A DNA stretch of 64,000 nucleotides from Liquorilactobacillus capillatus DSM 19910 (GCF_001434915.1 NZ_AZEF01000053.1:32957-96956); one strand, 5' to 3'. Positions 39,681 to 51,416 are shown, counted from the stretch's first letter. Translations and numbers: made by a program. The notes: generated from the sequence alone by a model not told the origin.

Positions 39681-40217
39681 CTACTTACCAGTCTTACCTT
39701 CCTTACGACGAACGTACTCACCGACGTAACGAATACCTTTACCTTTGTATGGTTCTGGAGCACGAGTCAAACGAATTCGAGCTGCAAAATCACCAACGGC
39801 CTGTTTTGAAATACCCGAAATAATAACTGAAGTTGCAGAAGGTGCTTCTAATTTAAGACCTTCAGTTGCTACAAATTCAACTGGATGTGAATATCCAACA
39901 TTCAGGACAAGCTTTGTGCCCTTCATTTGTGCACGGTATCCAACACCACGGAGCTCTAATTCTTTCTTAAAGCCCTCAGTTACACCAACCACCATATTAT
40001 GGAAGTTAGCTCTTGTTGTTCCATGTAAAGCTTTCGTTTTACTGTCGTCACTTGAACGATCAAATGAGACAACTTTGTCTTCGATCTTCATAGAAATTTT
40101 ATCAGTAAATTCACGTGTTAATTCACCTTTTGGACCTTTAACGGTCACAGTATTGCCGTCTTTTTTAACTTCAACACCTTCAGGTAAGACAACGTTTTTA
40201 TAACCAATTCGACTCAC
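39681..40217 (-). CDS. rplF: 50S ribosomal protein L6
   Basis: 178 residues, two homologous domains. Ends in the typical [25 protein letters not shown]. Sits at the base of the L7/L12 stalk near the factor-binding site. Confidence 0.97.
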   Translation of the reverse strand: MSRIGYKNVVLPEGVEVKKDGNTVTVKGPKGELTREFTDKISMKIEDKVVSFDRSSDDSKTKALHGTTRANFHNMVVGVTEGFKKELELRGVGYRAQMKGTKLVLNVGYSHPVEFVATEGLKLEAPSATSVIISGISKQAVGDFAARIRLTRAPEPYKGKGIRYVGEYVRRKEGKTGK

Positions 40218-40247
40218 AGTTGTTACACCTCCTTGTGTTATCTAATT

Positions 40248-40646
40248 TTACCAAACGTAAGCTAATACTTCGCCACCAATGTTTTTAGCACGGGCTTCTT
40301 TATCTGTTACAACCCCTTCTGAGGTAGAGATAATTGCAATTCCAAGTCCATTTAAAACTTTGGGAACAGCATCAGCTTTAACGTATGAACGTAAGCCTGG
40401 TTTTGAAATACGCTTGATACCAGAAATAACACGTTCACTGTTTTTTCCATATTTTAAGAACACACGGATGATTCCTTGCTTGTCATCATCAACATATTCA
40501 ACGTCACGTATAAAACCTTCATTTTTAAGAATTTCAGCAATATCGTGCTTAATTTTTGATGCAGGCACTTCAAGTGATTCATGTTTTGCTAAGTTAGCAT
40601 TACGAACACGAGTCAAGAAGTCTGCTATTGGATCAGTCATGACCAT
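40248..40646 (-). CDS. rpsH: 30S ribosomal protein S8
   Basis: 132 residues ([18 protein letters not shown]). Ends [26 protein letters not shown]. Central 16S rRNA binder; in E. coli the homologue is the spc operon repressor, which cannot be assumed here. Confidence 0.97.
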   Translation of the reverse strand: MVMTDPIADFLTRVRNANLAKHESLEVPASKIKHDIAEILKNEGFIRDVEYVDDDKQGIIRVFLKYGKNSERVISGIKRISKPGLRSYVKADAVPKVLNGLGIAIISTSEGVVTDKEARAKNIGGEVLAYVW

Positions 40647-40675
40647 TTGTTTGCGCCCTCCTTTACTTTATTGGA

Positions 40676-40861
40676 TTACCAGCTAGCCTTTTTCATCCCA
40701 GGAATTTGACCTTTATGTGCAAGATCTCGCAGGCAAACACGGCATAACTTAAATTTACGATAAACTGAATGTGGACGACCACAACGTTCACAGCGTGTAT
40801 ATTCTTGCGTCGAGAACTTAGCTTGGCGTTTGTTCTTTATAATTTGCGACTTTTTAGCCAA
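40676..40861 (-). CDS. rpsN: 30S ribosomal protein S14, zinc-binding type Z
   Basis: 61 residues. The short zinc form, with Cys24, Cys27, Cys40 and Cys43 ([20 protein letters not shown]). The zinc-free long form is not in this window. Confidence 0.96.
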   Translation of the reverse strand: MAKKSQIIKNKRQAKFSTQEYTRCERCGRPHSVYRKFKLCRVCLRDLAHKGQIPGMKKASW

Positions 40862-40874
40862 TGTGAAACCCCCT

Positions 40875-41417
40875 TTATTTAGCGAATGGCATTCCTAATT
40901 GCGTCAATAATTCTTTAGATTCTTCATCGCTATTTGCTGTTGTAACAATAACGATATCCATTCCACGAACTTTATTAACATCATCAAAATCAATTTCAGG
41001 AAAAATTAATTGTTCGCGGATACCCAAAGTATAGTTTCCACGACCATCAAATGCTCGCTTGCTGACACCATGGAAATCACGAACACGTGGTAATGAAACA
41101 GAAACTAATTTGTCTAAGAAATCATACATCCGCTGACCACGTAAAGTAACTTTAGTTCCAATTGGCATACCTTCACGTAAACGGAATCCAGCAATTGATT
41201 TTTTAGCCTTAGTAATAACTGGCTTTTGTCCAGAAATCAATGTTAATTCTTCAACTGCCTCATCCAAGTTTTTAGCGTTGCTAACAGCATCACCAACACC
41301 CATGTTGATAACGATCTTTTCAACTTTTGGTGCCTGCATGATTGAAGTATAGTTGAATTTTTCAATTAATGATGGAACGATCTCTTTATTATACTTTTCT
41401 TTTAAACGATTAACCAT
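40875..41417 (-). CDS. rplE: 50S ribosomal protein L5
   Basis: 180 residues. Binds 5S rRNA and contacts P-site tRNA and S13. Signatures [16 protein letters not shown] and [25 protein letters not shown]. Confidence 0.97.
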   Translation of the reverse strand: MVNRLKEKYNKEIVPSLIEKFNYTSIMQAPKVEKIVINMGVGDAVSNAKNLDEAVEELTLISGQKPVITKAKKSIAGFRLREGMPIGTKVTLRGQRMYDFLDKLVSVSLPRVRDFHGVSKRAFDGRGNYTLGIREQLIFPEIDFDDVNKVRGMDIVIVTTANSDEESKELLTQLGMPFAK

Positions 41418-41437
41418 GAAGAGAGTATCCTCCTTCC

Positions 41438-41767
41438 CTATTCTTTATCTGCTGGCATGTTATTTAAAACTTCACCAGTTTTTTTAGCTACACGGACTCT
41501 TTTACCATCAACAACTTTAACTCCAACACGAGTTGGTTTGTTATTTGATGGATCGATTACCATAACGTTTGAGACATGGATCGGTGCTTCAACTTCAACG
41601 ATTCCACCATTTGGATTAGCGTTAGTTGGTTTTTGATGTTTTTTAACAACATTTACACCTTTTACGATTACACGACTCTTGCTAGGTAAGACCTTTTCAA
41701 TGATGCCTTCTTTACCTTTATCTTTTCCAGCAATCACTTTAACTTTATCATTCTTTTTAACGAACAT
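41438..41767 (-). CDS. rplX: 50S ribosomal protein L24
   Basis: 109 residues from the ATG at 41767 ([18 protein letters not shown]), 11 bases after GGAGG. A GTG four codons earlier abuts the ribosome binding site. KOW motif at residues about 8-25. Assembly initiator for the 50S subunit. Confidence 0.95.
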   Translation of the reverse strand: MFVKKNDKVKVIAGKDKGKEGIIEKVLPSKSRVIVKGVNVVKKHQKPTNANPNGGIVEVEAPIHVSNVMVIDPSNNKPTRVGVKVVDGKRVRVAKKTGEVLNNMPADKE

Positions 41768-41800
41768 TTTGTTCCGCACCTCCTTACCAAAATGGTTTTT

Positions 41801-42169
41801 TTACAAGACCTCAGGTGCTAAGGAAACAATCTTCATAAAGTTTCCGTCACGTAATTCACGAGCAACTGGTCCAAAAATACGTGTACCCTTTGGTGATTTG
41901 TCATCTCCAATGATTACAGCTGCATTTTCATCAAATTTGATATATGAACCATCTGCACGATGTGCACCGAATTTTGTCCGAACAATAACTGCTTTAACAA
42001 CATCACTCTTTTTGACAACACCACCTGGCGTTGCTTGTTTAACAGTAGCAACGATTACGTCACCGATATTTGCAGTCTTAACACGGGAACCACCCAAAAT
42101 TTTAATTACTAAAAGTTCACGAGCTCCAGAGTTATCAGCGACCTTTAAACGACTTTCTTGTTGGATCAC
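41801..42169 (-). CDS. rplN: 50S ribosomal protein L14
   Basis: 122 residues ([27 protein letters not shown]). At the subunit interface; docking site for the silencing factor RsfS. Confidence 0.97.
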   Translation of the reverse strand: MIQQESRLKVADNSGARELLVIKILGGSRVKTANIGDVIVATVKQATPGGVVKKSDVVKAVIVRTKFGAHRADGSYIKFDENAAVIIGDDKSPKGTRIFGPVARELRDGNFMKIVSLAPEVL

Positions 42170-42238
42170 AGTATGTGACCTCCTTTCGTTAACGAATCAG
42201 AATACGAATCAAAGTACATTCTATTTAGTAGTTGGCTA

Positions 42239-42505
42239 CTAAATAATAACTGCTTTTTCAACGATATCTAATAAGCGGAATCGCTTTGTAGCTGACAATG
42301 GACGAGTTTCCATAATTTTCACGATATCTCCAACTTTTGCTTCGTTCTTTTCATCGTGTGCTTTAAAAGTCTTGGAATACTTAACACGCTTGCCATAAAC
42401 CTTATGATTCTTATATGTTTCAACGACTACAGCGATTGTTTTATCCATTTTGTCCGAAACAACACGTCCTTGATAGACTTTACGTTGGTTACGAGCTTCA
42501 GTCAT
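42239..42505 (-). CDS. rpsQ: 30S ribosomal protein S17
   Basis: 88 residues, OB fold ([22 protein letters not shown]...). Primary binder of the 16S 5' domain. Confidence 0.97.
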   Translation of the reverse strand: MTEARNQRKVYQGRVVSDKMDKTIAVVVETYKNHKVYGKRVKYSKTFKAHDEKNEAKVGDIVKIMETRPLSATKRFRLLDIVEKAVII

Positions 42506-42530
42506 ACTTTATTTGCCTCCTTTTCGTATT

Positions 42531-42725
42531 CTACTTGTTGATTTCTTGTTGACGCAATGCCGTCTTAATACGAGCAATCGTCTTCCGAACTTCACTTAAG
42601 CGTGCGGTATTTTCTAATTGACCGGTAGCTAATTGGAAGCGCAAATTAAATAATTCTTCTTTGAATTCTTTTTCTTTTTCAAGCATCTCAGCAGTGGTTA
42701 ATTCATTAATTTCTTTAGCCTTCAT
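42531..42725 (-). CDS. rpmC: 50S ribosomal protein L29
   Basis: 64 residues from the ATG at 42725 ([15 protein letters not shown]). A GTG at 42737 is an alternative with a less suitable ribosome binding site. Two-helix protein beside L23 at the exit tunnel ([19 protein letters not shown]). Overlaps rplP by 11 bases. Confidence 0.94.
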   Translation of the reverse strand: MKAKEINELTTAEMLEKEKEFKEELFNLRFQLATGQLENTARLSEVRKTIARIKTALRQQEINK

Positions 42726-43149
42726 TTGATTCGCCACCTACTTCCTCACGTTTTACAACCTTAGTTTTAACTGGAAGTTTATGGGAAGCTAAACGTAATG
42801 CTTCGCGGGCAACTTCTTCAGAAACGCCGCCTACTTCAAACATAATCTTCCCACGTTTTACAGGAGCTACCCAGCCTTCAGGAGCACCTTTTCCAGAACC
42901 CATACGAACACCAATAGCTTTGGCTGTATATGATTTATGAGGGAAAATCTTAATCCAAACTTTCCCACCACGTTTCATATAACGTGTTATCGCAACACGA
43001 GCAGCTTCGATTTGGCGGTTGGTGATCCAATGTGATTCAACAGCTTGTAAGCCGTAATCACCAAAAGCAACGGACTTACCGCCCTTTGCTTCGCCACGCA
43101 TCTTACCACGGAATTCACGACGATGTTTTGTACGTTTTGGTACTAACAT
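42715..43149 (-). CDS. rplP: 50S ribosomal protein L16
   Basis: 144 residues. Near the A-site tRNA elbow; needed late in 50S assembly. Signatures [19 protein letters not shown] and [20 protein letters not shown]. Confidence 0.97.
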   Translation of the reverse strand: MLVPKRTKHRREFRGKMRGEAKGGKSVAFGDYGLQAVESHWITNRQIEAARVAITRYMKRGGKVWIKIFPHKSYTAKAIGVRMGSGKGAPEGWVAPVKRGKIMFEVGGVSEEVAREALRLASHKLPVKTKVVKREEVGGESNEG

Positions 43150-43152
43150 AGA

Positions 43153-43809
43153 TTATTTCCCTCCTTTACGATTAACTTTCTTTGCAGGGAGAACTTCACC
43201 ACGATAAATCCAAACTTTAACACCCAATTTACCATAAGTTGTGTTAGCTTCTACCCAAGCATAATCAATATCAGCGCGCAGTGTATGCAAAGGAACTGTA
43301 CCTTCAGAGAAATGTTCAACACGTGACATATCTGCCCCGTTCAAACGTCCAGCAACCTGAACTTTAATTCCCTTTGCACCAGAACGCATTGTGCGTTGAA
43401 TACCTTGCTTCATTGCACGACGAAATGCAACACGGTTTTCCAACTGAACTGCAATGTTCTCACCAACTAATTGAGCATCTAAATCAGGTTTCTTGATCTC
43501 AATAATGTTAATGTGAACTCTCTTACCTGTTAAATTATTTAATTCCTTACGAAGCTTTTCAACTTCGGATCCACCTTTACCGATAACCATACCAGGTTTT
43601 GCTGTATGGATTGAAACATTGACGCGCTTTGCAGCACGCTCAATTTCAACGGTAGAGACAGATGCATCGGCTAATTTTTTTTGAACGTATTTGCGGATGT
43701 GCAAATCTTCATGTAAGTTAGCTGCAAAATCTTTTTCAGCATACCATTTTGCATCCCAATCACGAATGATTCCGACACGTAATCCCGTTGGATTTATTTT
43801 TTGACCCAC
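43153..43809 (-). CDS. rpsC: 30S ribosomal protein S3
   Basis: 218 residues. KH domain ([19 protein letters not shown]) and C-terminal domain ending in [14 protein letters not shown]. Part of the mRNA entry pore helicase. Three bases upstream of rplP. Confidence 0.97.
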   Translation of the reverse strand: MGQKINPTGLRVGIIRDWDAKWYAEKDFAANLHEDLHIRKYVQKKLADASVSTVEIERAAKRVNVSIHTAKPGMVIGKGGSEVEKLRKELNNLTGKRVHINIIEIKKPDLDAQLVGENIAVQLENRVAFRRAMKQGIQRTMRSGAKGIKVQVAGRLNGADMSRVEHFSEGTVPLHTLRADIDYAWVEANTTYGKLGVKVWIYRGEVLPAKKVNRKGGK

Positions 43810-43822
43810 GCATTATCCCTCC

Positions 43823-44170
43823 TTATTTTACGGATACAACTACAGTAATATGACTTGTTCGTTTGTTGATTGGAGAAGCAGAACCTTTGGCACGAGGACG
43901 GAAGCGCTTGAGCGTTGGTCCTTCGTTAGCATAGGCTTCACTTACAACCAAATCTTCAACATCTAAATCAAAGTTATTTTCTGCATTAGCAATTGCAGAT
44001 TTCAATACTTTTTCAATAATTTCAGATCCGGCTCTTGGTGTGAACTTAAGAATCCCTAATGCTTCTGCGACATTTTTACCACGAATTAGATCGATCACAA
44101 GACGTGCTTTACGTGCAGGGATTCGAACTGTCTTAGCAGTTGCATTTGCTGATGTTACTTGTTCAGCCAT
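43823..44170 (-). CDS. rplV: 50S ribosomal protein L22
   Basis: 115 residues. Its beta hairpin ([21 protein letters not shown]) reaches into the exit tunnel, the macrolide-binding zone. No insertion or deletion is apparent in the hairpin. Confidence 0.97.
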   Translation of the reverse strand: MAEQVTSANATAKTVRIPARKARLVIDLIRGKNVAEALGILKFTPRAGSEIIEKVLKSAIANAENNFDLDVEDLVVSEAYANEGPTLKRFRPRAKGSASPINKRTSHITVVVSVK

Positions 44171-44184
44171 TTTTATACCCTCCC

Positions 44185-44469
44185 TTACTTAGCTAATTCT
44201 GTCTTCTTATCTACACTACCATGACCATGGAATGTACGTGTAGGAACAAATTCACCTAATTTATGTCCGACCATGTCTTCTTGAATATATACTGGGACAT
44301 GTTTCCGCCCATCATACACAGCGATTGTATAACCTATAAAACTAGGAAAAATTGTTGAACGACGTGACCATGTTTTAATAACAGTCTTTTTTTCTTGATC
44401 TGCTTGAGCTTCAATCTTCTTCATAAGATGAGCATCTGCAAATGGTCCCTTTTTCAAACTACGACTCAA
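44185..44469 (-). CDS. rpsS: 30S ribosomal protein S19
   Basis: 94 residues ([21 protein letters not shown]...), with [15 protein letters not shown]. Head protein paired with S13. Confidence 0.97.
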   Translation of the reverse strand: MSRSLKKGPFADAHLMKKIEAQADQEKKTVIKTWSRRSTIFPSFIGYTIAVYDGRKHVPVYIQEDMVGHKLGEFVPTRTFHGHGSVDKKTELAK

Positions 44470-44520
44470 TGTGAATCCTCCTTTCGGATCAGCTCTATTC
44501 TTTACGCGCTAACACCGGTC

Positions 44521-45351
44521 TTATTTATTACGTTTACGTACAATAAACTTATCAGATTGGGCCTTCTTAGAACGGGTCTTGTAACCCATCGTTTTCTTAC
44601 CCCATGGAGACATAGGACTTGGACGACCAACAGGTGCTTTACCTTCACCACCACCATGAGGGTGATCGTTAGGGTTCATTACAGAACCACGAACCTTAGG
44701 ACGTCTGCCAGCCCAGCGAGTACGACCAGCTTTCCCAAGCTTGATAAGTTCATGCTGTTCATTACCAACTGAGCCAATTGATGCACGGCAAGTTGCAAGA
44801 ATCATTCGAACTTCACCAGAAGTCAACTTAACAAGAACATATTTGCCTTCTTTACCAAGGATCTGTGCAGAAGCACCAGCTGAACGAACCAACTGTCCAC
44901 CTTTACCTGGCTTTAATTCGATATTATGCACGATTGTTCCGACTGGGATATCAGCAAGTGCTAAAGTATTACCGGTTTTAATATCGGCACCTTTACCTGA
45001 CTGAACTTTTTGTCCTACGACAAGTCCCTTTGGTGCAAGAATATACGATTTAACTCCATCAGCATAGACAAGTAATGCAATGTTAGCTGAACGGTTTGGA
45101 TCATATTCAATTGATTTAACTGTTGCAGGTACTTCATCTTTAGTACGTTTAAAATCAATTAAGCGGTACTGACGTTTGTGTCCACCACCACGATGGCGAA
45201 CAGTAATACGACCATAGCTGTTACGGCCAGCCGTCTTACTTTGTGATTCAAGTAATGATTTTTCTGGAGTTGTCTTTGTAATCTCAGAAAAATCTGAACC
45301 GGTCATATTACGGCGCCCGTTTGAGGTCGGTTTAAATTTTTTGATCCCCAA
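44521..45351 (-). CDS. rplB: 50S ribosomal protein L2
   Basis: 276 residues. The large conserved protein near the peptidyl transferase centre. Includes the histidine-bearing [22 protein letters not shown] motif required for activity in other bacteria. Confidence 0.97.
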   Translation of the reverse strand: MGIKKFKPTSNGRRNMTGSDFSEITKTTPEKSLLESQSKTAGRNSYGRITVRHRGGGHKRQYRLIDFKRTKDEVPATVKSIEYDPNRSANIALLVYADGVKSYILAPKGLVVGQKVQSGKGADIKTGNTLALADIPVGTIVHNIELKPGKGGQLVRSAGASAQILGKEGKYVLVKLTSGEVRMILATCRASIGSVGNEQHELIKLGKAGRTRWAGRRPKVRGSVMNPNDHPHGGGEGKAPVGRPSPMSPWGKKTMGYKTRSKKAQSDKFIVRKRNK

Positions 45352-45376
45352 CTGAATTCCCTCCTATTAATTATTT

Positions 45377-45661
45377 TTATTCTTCAAATAATTTGATTTC
45401 TTTTGAGTCTGCACTCAATGTAACAATTGCTTTACGGCGTTTCTTAGTATAGCCAGCGTAGCGACCCATACGTTTGAGCTTGCCTCTGACATTCATGATG
45501 TTAACTTTAACAACCTTAACATCAAAAATCTCTTCAATTGCTTTTTTTACTTGTGTCTTAGTTGCACGTACGTCAACGTCAAATGTATAACGTTTAGCAT
45601 CCATGTCTGACATTGATGCTTCAGTAACAACTGGCTTTAAAATAACTCTGCGTGATTCCAT
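45377..45661 (-). CDS. rplW: 50S ribosomal protein L23
   Basis: 94 residues. Exit-tunnel rim protein and docking site for trigger factor and SRP ([31 protein letters not shown]). Its ATG adjoins the rplD stop with a one-base overlap. Confidence 0.97.
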   Translation of the reverse strand: MESRRVILKPVVTEASMSDMDAKRYTFDVDVRATKTQVKKAIEEIFDVKVVKVNIMNVRGKLKRMGRYAGYTKKRRKAIVTLSADSKEIKLFEE

Positions 45662-46284
45662 TATGCAAGAACCTCCTCTACTTGAGAAAGAGCTTCTTGA
45701 GTCATGACTAACTTATCGTTATTAATAACATTTAAGACATTAACGCCTTTAACATCAACGACCGTAACATTCTGCAAGTTACGAGCTGAAAGTGCAGCTA
45801 AGTCATTGCCATCTTCAAGAACTACTAAAACTTTCGTATTAACATTCAAGTTATCTAAAACTTCTGCAAAAGCCTTTGTCTTTGGTTGTTCAAACGACAA
45901 CTTATCGACTACCAGCAAACCTTCATCCAATACTTTCTGTGAAAGGACAGATTTGATTGCTAAGCGACGAACCTTTTTAGGAAGTTTGTAACTATATGAT
46001 CTTGGTGTTGGTCCAAAGACCGTTCCACCACCAACCCATTGTGGTGAGCGGATTGATCCTTGACGTGCACGTCCTGTTCCCTTTTGACGCCATGGCTTCT
46101 TACCACCACCAGAAACAGCGCTTCTGTTTTTAACAGCATGTGTACCTTGACGTAATGATGCGCGTTGCATAACAACAGCATCAAAAACGACATTATCATT
46201 TGGTTCGATACCAAAAATGGTTTCATTTAACTTAACTTCACCATTTTTACTACCATCTTGTTTAAATAATGCAACTGTTGGCAT
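45661..46284 (-). CDS. rplD: 50S ribosomal protein L4
   Basis: 207 residues. The extended loop ([25 protein letters not shown]) lines the tunnel and macrolide site and looks unaltered. In other bacteria L4 represses the S10 operon; here a structured leader before rpsJ makes similar control possible. Confidence 0.97.
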   Translation of the reverse strand: MPTVALFKQDGSKNGEVKLNETIFGIEPNDNVVFDAVVMQRASLRQGTHAVKNRSAVSGGGKKPWRQKGTGRARQGSIRSPQWVGGGTVFGPTPRSYSYKLPKKVRRLAIKSVLSQKVLDEGLLVVDKLSFEQPKTKAFAEVLDNLNVNTKVLVVLEDGNDLAALSARNLQNVTVVDVKGVNVLNVINNDKLVMTQEALSQVEEVLA

Positions 46285-46307
46285 TTAAAATTCCTCCCTT
46301 CCTCGAT

Positions 46308-46937
46308 TTAGTTTTCTTTAGTTAAACCTGTAATTGTCAATAATGATTTATTTGCTCCTGGAACATTACCTTTGATCAATAAAACGTTATTGTCCATGTC
46401 AGCCTTAACGATTTCTAAGTTCTTAATCGTTACACGGTTGCCACCCATACGTCCTGGTAATAATTTACCCTTGAAGACGCGGTTAATAATAACACCCATT
46501 GATCCAGGACGACGATGATAACGAGAACCGTGAGCCATAGGTCCACGTGCCTGTCCCCAACGCTTGATATTTCCTTGGAAACCATGTCCCTTTGATGTAC
46601 CTGAAACATTAACGATGTCGCCTGTTTCAAATGTATCGGCTTTAATTTCGTCACCGACTTTGTAATCTCCAAGCTCAACATCTTTAATTTCACGAATGAA
46701 GCGCTTAGGAGCAGTTTTTGCTTTTGCTGCATGACCTTTGGTAGGTTTGTTGGCTAAGACTTCACGAAGATCATCAAAACCTAATTGAACTGCTTCGTAA
46801 CCATCATTTTCAACAGTTTTCACTTGTAAAACAACGTTTGTTCCAACTTCAACAACAGTTACTGGAACTAATTCGCCATTCTCAGTAAAGACCTGTGTCA
46901 TACCTACCTTTTTACCTAAGATTCCTTTTGTGGTCAT
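46308..46937 (-). CDS. rplC: 50S ribosomal protein L3
   Basis: 209 residues. Starts the 50S assembly with L24. Central loop [33 protein letters not shown] approaches the peptidyl transferase centre. Confidence 0.97.
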   Translation of the reverse strand: MTTKGILGKKVGMTQVFTENGELVPVTVVEVGTNVVLQVKTVENDGYEAVQLGFDDLREVLANKPTKGHAAKAKTAPKRFIREIKDVELGDYKVGDEIKADTFETGDIVNVSGTSKGHGFQGNIKRWGQARGPMAHGSRYHRRPGSMGVIINRVFKGKLLPGRMGGNRVTIKNLEIVKADMDNNVLLIKGNVPGANKSLLTITGLTKEN

Positions 46938-46969
46938 GAGTACACCTCCTATTATTTTTTAATTTGTAA

Positions 46970-47278
46970 TTATAATTTGATTTCAATATCCACACCGCTA
47001 GGCAAGTCTAACTTCATTAATGAGTCAACTGTCTTTGGTGTTGGATTTACGATATCGATTAAACGTTTATGTGTCCGAATCTCGAACTGTTCGCGTGAAT
47101 CCTTATATTTATGTGGTGAACGGATAACCGTATATAAAGTACGCTCTGTTGGCAATGGAATTGGTCCTGAGATTGCAGCGCCAGTTCTCTTTGCCGTTTC
47201 AACGATCTTATCAGCGGATTGATCTAAAGTACGATGTTCGTACGCCTTTAATCGAATACGAATCTTTTGTTTTGCCAT
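46970..47278 (-). CDS. rpsJ: 30S ribosomal protein S10
   Basis: 102 residues from the ATG at 47278 ([16 protein letters not shown]) with GGAGGGAACACA upstream. A 31-codon in-frame extension runs into the structured leader and is not real. Also the antitermination factor NusE. First gene of the S10-spc-alpha superoperon. Confidence 0.97.
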   Translation of the reverse strand: MAKQKIRIRLKAYEHRTLDQSADKIVETAKRTGAAISGPIPLPTERTLYTVIRSPHKYKDSREQFEIRTHKRLIDIVNPTPKTVDSLMKLDLPSGVDIEIKL

Positions 47279-47434
47279 TGTGTTCCCTCCTTCGTCTATT
47301 TTAAAAAACAAGACTAGCTCCGCAGAAATTTCCCGCCGCACCCCATGGCAAAGCTCCCGGGTGTGTCGCAACCTTCTGCATCATAGCTTGAAATTTATTC
47401 CATAGGTGCGCACTTGTCCCTCAAAGACAAGTAC
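47279..47434 (-). ncRNA. S10-operon ribosomal protein leader
   Basis: The ~155-base transcript leader is GC-rich and structured compared with its surroundings. A CTTGTC/GGACAAG hairpin (about 47413-47431) is followed by a larger domain closed by AAATTTC (47390-47396) and GAAATTT (47326-47332). The interior includes GGTTGCGACACACCCGGG and CCATGGGGTGCGGC. Position and character fit the ribosomal S10/L4 leaders of Firmicutes; not checked against the model. Confidence 0.6.
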
Positions 47435-47440
47435 TTATAT

Positions 47441-47469
47441 ATAATACCTTTTTTTATTTGCTTACGCAA
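47441..47469 (-). promoter_or_regulatory. Promoter of the S10-spc-alpha superoperon
   Basis: Minus strand TTGCGT (47464-47469), a 17-base spacer, TATTAT (47441-47446), followed by the structured leader. Confidence 0.75.
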
Positions 47470-47546
47470 GCTTTTCTTTGAAGAACTATTATTTTTCTAT
47501 TTTTTGTTATATGCTGAATCTATTATGCATAAGGAGGATTTCAATA

Positions 47547-48104
47547 ATGAGTAAAAAAGCTCTTTTAATTATCGACTACACTAATGACTTTGTCCATCCT
47601 AAAGGGACCCTTTCCTGCGGCAAGCCAGGTCAAGCTATCGAAAACAAAATAATATCATTAGCTAATACCTTCTTAGCTAATGATGACTATGTCATCTTAC
47701 CAACTGACTGCCATCAAGTTAATGATCCTTATCATCCTGAAAGTAAGCTTTTTCCTTCCCACAATATCGTTAATACCTGGGGACGCGAACTTTATAACAG
47801 GCTGGCTGATTGGTATCAGGAAAACCACACCAGAAAAAATGTTTACTTTTTTGACAAGAATCGTTATTCTTCGTTTGCTAATACCAACTTAGAAAATTAT
47901 CTACGTAGCCGCCAAATCGAAGAGCTTCATTTGACAGGTGTCTGTACGGATATTTGTGTACTTCATACAGCGGTTGATGCTTACAATAAGAATTTCAACT
48001 TATGTATCCATTCGGATGCAACTGCTAGTTTTGATCCAGCCGGTCATCAGTGGGCTCTCAACCATTTTAAAAACTGTTTAGGAGCAAAAATAGAAGGAAT
48101 ATAA
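47547..48104 (+). CDS. pncA: Isochorismatase-family cysteine hydrolase, nicotinamidase-like
   Basis: 185 residues from the ATG at 47547, ten bases after AAGGAGG; an upstream in-frame ATG at 47478 lies before the ribosome binding site. Catalytic triad Asp10 (LIIDYTNDF), Lys104 (FFDKNRYSSF) and Cys137 (GVCTDICVLHT). Putative metal ligands Asp54, His56, His63 (TDCHQVNDPYH), as in nicotinamidases. Likely deamidates nicotinamide for NAD salvage, but other isochorismatase-fold amidases share this pattern. Divergent from rpsJ, convergent with fusA. Confidence 0.8.
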   Translation: MSKKALLIIDYTNDFVHPKGTLSCGKPGQAIENKIISLANTFLANDDYVILPTDCHQVNDPYHPESKLFPSHNIVNTWGRELYNRLADWYQENHTRKNVYFFDKNRYSSFANTNLENYLRSRQIEELHLTGVCTDICVLHTAVDAYNKNFNLCIHSDATASFDPAGHQWALNHFKNCLGAKIEGI

Positions 48105-48160
48105 TTTTGATTAGAAAATATTAAAAGATAATTCTAAGTAAATATTTCAGTAGATAAACT

Positions 48161-48205
48161 AAAAAAGAACCCGTTCAAAAGGCGACTTTTGAACGGGTTC
48201 TTTTT
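48161..48205. terminator. Convergent terminator between pncA-like gene and fusA
   Basis: 20-bp perfect stem (48162-48181 with 48186-48205), GCGA loop, A tract left and T tract right: efficient in both directions. Confidence 0.95.
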
Positions 48206-48210
48206 AGTTA

Positions 48211-50304
48211 TTACTTAGCGTCTCCGCCGTTTTTCTTAATAATTTCTTCTTGAATAGACTTCGGAACTGGTTCGTAATGATCCATGGTCATTGTGAATGT
48301 TCCACGTCCCTGTGTTGCTGAACGCAACGTTGTTGCATAACCAAACATCTCTGCAAGCGGTACAAATGCATTAACAACTTGTGCATTTCCACGAGCTTCC
48401 ATTCCTTCAACTCGACCACGACGAGCTGTAACGTGTCCCATAACATCACCTAAGTAATCTTCAGGAGCAACGATTTCAACCTTCATGATTGGTTCAAGAA
48501 TCACTGCGCCAGCCTTTTTAGCGGCATTACGTAATGAAAGAGAAGCAGCTACCTTGAAAGCAGCTTCACTTGAATCGACATCATGGTAACTACCATCATA
48601 TAACTTAGCTTTAACATCAATTAATGGATAGCCTGCTAAGACACCATTCTTCATTGACTCGCGTAAGCCTTGTTCAACTGATGGAATATATTCACGCGGA
48701 ACAACTCCACCGACGATAGCATTTTCAAATTCAAAGCCAGCACCTTCATCATTAGGTGTAAATTCAACCCAAACATCACCGTACTGACCTTTACCACCTG
48801 ACTGACGAACAAACTTACCTTGTGATGAAACCTGTTTTGTAAAGGTTTCACGATAAGCAACTTGAGGAGCACCAACCTTAGCTTCAACCTTGAATTCACG
48901 TTTCATACGATCAACGATGATATCCAAATGTAATTCACCCATACCAGCGATAAGTGTTTCACCAGTTTCTGGATTAGTTTCAGCCTTAAAGGTCGGATCT
49001 TCTTCAGCAAGTTTTTGTAAGGCGATATCCATCTTATCTTGGTCAGCCTTCGTATTGGGTTCAATTGATACCTGGATAACTGGATCAGGAAATTCCATTG
49101 ATTCAAGAATTAATGGATGCTTGATGTCAGTTAATGAATCACCAGTTGTTGTATCTTTCAAACCAATAGCAGCAGCAATATCACCTGCAAATACTTCAGG
49201 AATTTCTTTACGATGGTTTGAATGCATCTGTAATAAACGACCAACACGTTCACGTTTATCCTTAGTTGCATTTAAGACATATGAACCAGCTTCAAGTGTT
49301 CCTGCGTATACGCGGAAGAATGTAAGACGTCCAACGAATGGATCAGTTGCAATCTTAAATGCTAAACCAGCAAACGGTTTGTCATCACCTGCAACTAACT
49401 CAACTTCTTCATCTGTATCAGGATCTGTTGCCTTATAAGGCTTAACATCTAATGGTGATGGCAAGTAGTCGTTGACAGCATCTAACATCATTTGAACACC
49501 CTTATTCTTAAATGCTGAACCAGCAAGAACAGGATATAATTCTAAGTTCAATGTTGCTTTACGAATAGCAGCCTTAATCTCGTCATTCGAAATCTCTTCA
49601 CCTTCGAGATATTTTTCCATAAGGTCTTCATCAACATCAGCAATAGCTTCGATCATTGCCTCACGACGCTTCTGTGCGGTTTCTTTATATTCTTCTGGAA
49701 TATCAACTGTATCCCATTTAGCACCAAGTTCATCTTCGTCGTAGATGTCAGCTTTCATTTCAATTAAATCGATAACACCTTCAAAGTTATCCTCTGCTCC
49801 AATTGGCATTTGGATAGCAACTGCATTTGCTTGCAAACGATCCTTGATTGTACTTACTGAATAATCAAAGTTAGCACCGATCTTGTCCATCTTATTAACA
49901 AAAACAATCCGCGGTACTGAATAAGTTGTTGCTTGACGCCAAACATTTTCAGTTTGTGGTTCAACACCTGATTGAGCATCGAGCACAACAACTGCTCCAT
50001 CAAGAACACGCAGTGAACGTTCTACTTCAACTGTGAAGTCAACGTGTCCTGGGGTATCAATAATATTGATTCGATGATCTTTCCATTGAGCTGTTGTTGC
50101 AGCAGATGTAATCGTAATTCCACGTTCTTGTTCTTGCGCCATCCAGTCCATTTGTGAAGCACCTTCATGGGTTTCACCAATTTTGTGGATTTTCCCAGTA
50201 TAGTATAAGATACGTTCAGTCGTCGTTGTTTTACCTGCATCGATATGCGCAACGATTCCGATATTACGTGTCCTTTCTAATGGGAATTCACGTTTATTAG
50301 CCAT
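48211..50304 (-). CDS. fusA: Translation elongation factor G
   Basis: 697 residues. GTPase driving translocation and, with RRF, ribosome recycling. G1 [20 protein letters not shown]3 DTPGHVDF, G4 NKMD, and domains II-V with the C-terminal [12 protein letters not shown]. Third gene of rpsL-rpsG-fusA. No tuf follows; the operon ends at the strong terminator. Confidence 0.97.
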   Translation of the reverse strand: MANKREFPLERTRNIGIVAHIDAGKTTTTERILYYTGKIHKIGETHEGASQMDWMAQEQERGITITSAATTAQWKDHRINIIDTPGHVDFTVEVERSLRVLDGAVVVLDAQSGVEPQTENVWRQATTYSVPRIVFVNKMDKIGANFDYSVSTIKDRLQANAVAIQMPIGAEDNFEGVIDLIEMKADIYDEDELGAKWDTVDIPEEYKETAQKRREAMIEAIADVDEDLMEKYLEGEEISNDEIKAAIRKATLNLELYPVLAGSAFKNKGVQMMLDAVNDYLPSPLDVKPYKATDPDTDEEVELVAGDDKPFAGLAFKIATDPFVGRLTFFRVYAGTLEAGSYVLNATKDKRERVGRLLQMHSNHRKEIPEVFAGDIAAAIGLKDTTTGDSLTDIKHPLILESMEFPDPVIQVSIEPNTKADQDKMDIALQKLAEEDPTFKAETNPETGETLIAGMGELHLDIIVDRMKREFKVEAKVGAPQVAYRETFTKQVSSQGKFVRQSGGKGQYGDVWVEFTPNDEGAGFEFENAIVGGVVPREYIPSVEQGLRESMKNGVLAGYPLIDVKAKLYDGSYHDVDSSEAAFKVAASLSLRNAAKKAGAVILEPIMKVEIVAPEDYLGDVMGHVTARRGRVEGMEARGNAQVVNAFVPLAEMFGYATTLRSATQGRGTFTMTMDHYEPVPKSIQEEIIKKNGGDAK

Positions 50305-50413
50305 CTGAGATTTTATCTCCTTCCAAACCTGCTTAATATCTAAAAATATAGCTTACTCAAAAAATGACTACTATAGGATTTCTTGAAATCATATAATAGC
50401 CATTTTCAAAAAA

Positions 50414-50884
50414 TTACCAGCGATAATGTGCAAATGCACGGTTGGCATCAGCCATTTTATGTGTATCTTCACGTTTCTTAACTGAAGCACCTGTATTGTT
50501 AGATGCATCAATAATTTCTTTTGCTAAACGTTCTGGCATTGTATGTTCACCACGTAAACGTGAATAGTTAACGAGCCAACGTAATCCTAAAGTTGTACGA
50601 CGCTCTGGACGTACTTCAATTGGAACTTGGTAGTTAGAACCACCAACACGGCGTGCCTTTACTTCAAGTACAGGCATAACGTTCTTCAATGCTTCTTCAA
50701 ACACATCTAATGGTTCGTTACCTGTTTCTTCTTTAATTTGATCAAATGCTTGATATAATAATTTTGATGCAGTCCCGCGTTTGCCATCAATCATAATACG
50801 GTTGATCAAACGAGTTACCAATTTAGAGTTATAAATTGGATCAGGGAGTACTTCGCGCTTTGAAATAGCACCTTTTCTTGGCAT
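50414..50884 (-). CDS. rpsG: 30S ribosomal protein S7
   Basis: 156 residues ([27 protein letters not shown]). Initiates assembly of the 30S head and lies at the E-site mRNA exit. There are 109 bases before fusA without an obvious promoter or terminator. Confidence 0.97.
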   Translation of the reverse strand: MPRKGAISKREVLPDPIYNSKLVTRLINRIMIDGKRGTASKLLYQAFDQIKEETGNEPLDVFEEALKNVMPVLEVKARRVGGSNYQVPIEVRPERRTTLGLRWLVNYSRLRGEHTMPERLAKEIIDASNNTGASVKKREDTHKMADANRAFAHYRW

Positions 50885-50912
50885 CTAAATAACCTCCTCT
50901 AATACTTTACAA

Positions 50913-51326
50913 TTATTTCTTAGGTCTCTTTGTACCATACTTAGAACGACTTTGTTTACGATCTGTAACGCCAGCTGTATCCAAAGCACCACGTACGATA
51001 TGGTAACGAACACCAGGAAGATCTTTTACACGACCTCCACGAATTAAAACAACACTATGTTCTTGTAAGTTATGTCCAATTCCTGGAATATATGCTGTAA
51101 CCTCGATCAAGTTTGAAAGACGAACACGAGCATACTTACGTAAAGCAGAGTTAGGTTTCTTAGGTGTCATCGTACCCACACGAGTTGCTACTCCACGTTT
51201 TTGTGGTGCAGGATTATTAGTCTGCACTCTCTTGTAACTGTTATACCCAAAGTTTAAAGCTGGGGAATCAGATTTTGAACCTTTAGATTTACGCCCTTTA
51301 CGGATCAATTGATTAATTGTTGGCAT
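50913..51326 (-). CDS. rpsL: 30S ribosomal protein S12
   Basis: 137 residues. Decoding-centre protein. The streptomycin-relevant segments [17 protein letters not shown] and [18 protein letters not shown] carry the wild-type lysines. First gene of the str operon. Confidence 0.97.
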   Translation of the reverse strand: MPTINQLIRKGRKSKGSKSDSPALNFGYNSYKRVQTNNPAPQKRGVATRVGTMTPKKPNSALRKYARVRLSNLIEVTAYIPGIGHNLQEHSVVLIRGGRVKDLPGVRYHIVRGALDTAGVTDRKQSRSKYGTKRPKK

Positions 51327-51362
51327 CTAAAGCTTCCTCCTTCCTTAATTTGCATGTCTTAA

Positions 51363-51416
51363 GTACACACATCCAGGCGGTTCATTTTTTAGCAAAAAAA
51401 TAAACCCTGAATGTAC
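51363..51416 (-). ncRNA. Large hairpin in the str-operon leader
   Basis: The ~170-base rpsL leader contains a two-storey stem. Outer part: GTACA + TTCAGG pairs with CCTGGA + TGTAC. Inner part: 12 pairs from GGTTTATTTTTT against AAAAAATGAACC with a 4-base loop. It ends 37 bases before the rpsL ATG. It does not match a leader class I recall. Candidate for translational or transcriptional feedback by S12 or S7. Confidence 0.5.

Noticed and set aside
41679..42242. 187-codon plus-strand frame over rplX-rplN
   Set aside because: Antisense shadow of two conserved ribosomal genes, low-complexity composition, no ribosome binding site.
47279..47371. In-frame N-terminal extension of rpsJ
   Set aside because: It lies in the structured leader and precedes the GGAGG site; S10 is 102 residues in relatives.
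48890..49438. 182-codon plus-strand frame inside fusA
   Set aside because: Antisense shadow of EF-G; serine-rich composition typical of a reverse-frame artefact.
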